A DNA stretch of 64,000 bases from Bradyrhizobium diazoefficiens (GTDB lineage: Bacteria; Pseudomonadota; Alphaproteobacteria; Rhizobiales; Xanthobacteraceae): the NCBI RefSeq assembly GCF_018129965.1, contig NZ_JAFCKW010000001.1:682001-746000 (forward strand), in the 5' to 3' direction. This document shows positions 64,000-64,000 of this stretch, piece after piece. A program made the translations under genes and the position numbers. A model generated the notes under the pieces. It saw only the letters and a program-made list of their open reading frames with translations. It was not told the origin of the DNA and did not search any database. Within the stretch, counting starts at the first letter, position 1; each line of letters opens with the position of its first letter.

Positions 64000-64000
64000 G

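Overview
The window is high-GC chromosomal DNA from an alphaproteobacterium, most likely Bradyrhizobium or a close relative in the Nitrobacteraceae. This rests on a Caulobacter-type flagellar control set (SciP, FlbD), a napEDABC operon behind a perfect FNR/FixK-type box, a sulfonate (ssu) operon, many Tat-exported oxidoreductases and hydrolases, and dense families of imperfect palindromes between genes. Genus is inferred from gene content and style; no database search was possible. No CRISPR array, insertion sequence, prophage or rRNA gene was seen.

Layout. 1-2135: the tail of a receiver-HWE histidine kinase and a BciA-like reductase whose start region has been replaced. 2168-4611: a small AT-richer accessory patch with a DUF4145 protein, a multi-TM protein, and a toxin remnant next to an intact antitoxin-like HTH gene. 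4694-8410: a small membrane protein, a CAU tRNA, an exported Pro-rich protein, a phospholipid-type methyltransferase and mnmA. 8703-17182: a flagellar block (sigma-54 promoter, fliK-flgD, sciP, fliF-fliG-fliH-fliN-flbD). 17434-26335: an M20 peptidase, the ssu operon with its flavin reductase and a 28-residue mini-ORF, a cytochrome P450 and a second luciferase-family monooxygenase. 26478-30740: the FixK-type box and napEDABC. 31004-35470: a RecD-like helicase, an exported TPR-caspase, and msrA-msrB. 35827-41320: small conserved and exported proteins, and purA. 41573-44743: a MacA/LolC/LolD-type exporter. 44854-51239: a P3B-type ATPase, two paralogous EamA transporters around a DUF1330-like gene, and a tricarboxylate-type binding protein. 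51361-57764: a chemoreceptor, a 2-hydroxyacid dehydrogenase and a sugar ABC transporter without an ATPase gene. 57898-64000: a run of exported hydrolases, a MuiA-like protein and the end of a LuxR-type regulator.

How the genes work together. The flagellar block holds its own control logic: FlbD is a sigma-54 activator, a sigma-54 promoter lies exactly in front of fliK, and SciP (an inhibitor of CtrA) sits just ahead of fliF, whose leader carries a CtrA-like paired half-site. The ssu genes form a complete uptake and desulfonation pathway, with the reductase that feeds FMNH2 to SsuD at the operon end. The nap genes encode periplasmic nitrate reduction from quinol (NapC) to the molybdenum subunit (NapA), controlled by oxygen through the FNR/FixK-type box.

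The most unusual items are the BciA-like gene with a probable CTG start beside the accessory patch, the broken toxin beside its antitoxin, the 28-residue ORF inside the ssu operon, the exported MBL / alpha-beta hydrolase / DUF6130 trio, and the exported TPR-caspase. None of these proves a new system. They are the places where the sequence departs most from routine annotation.
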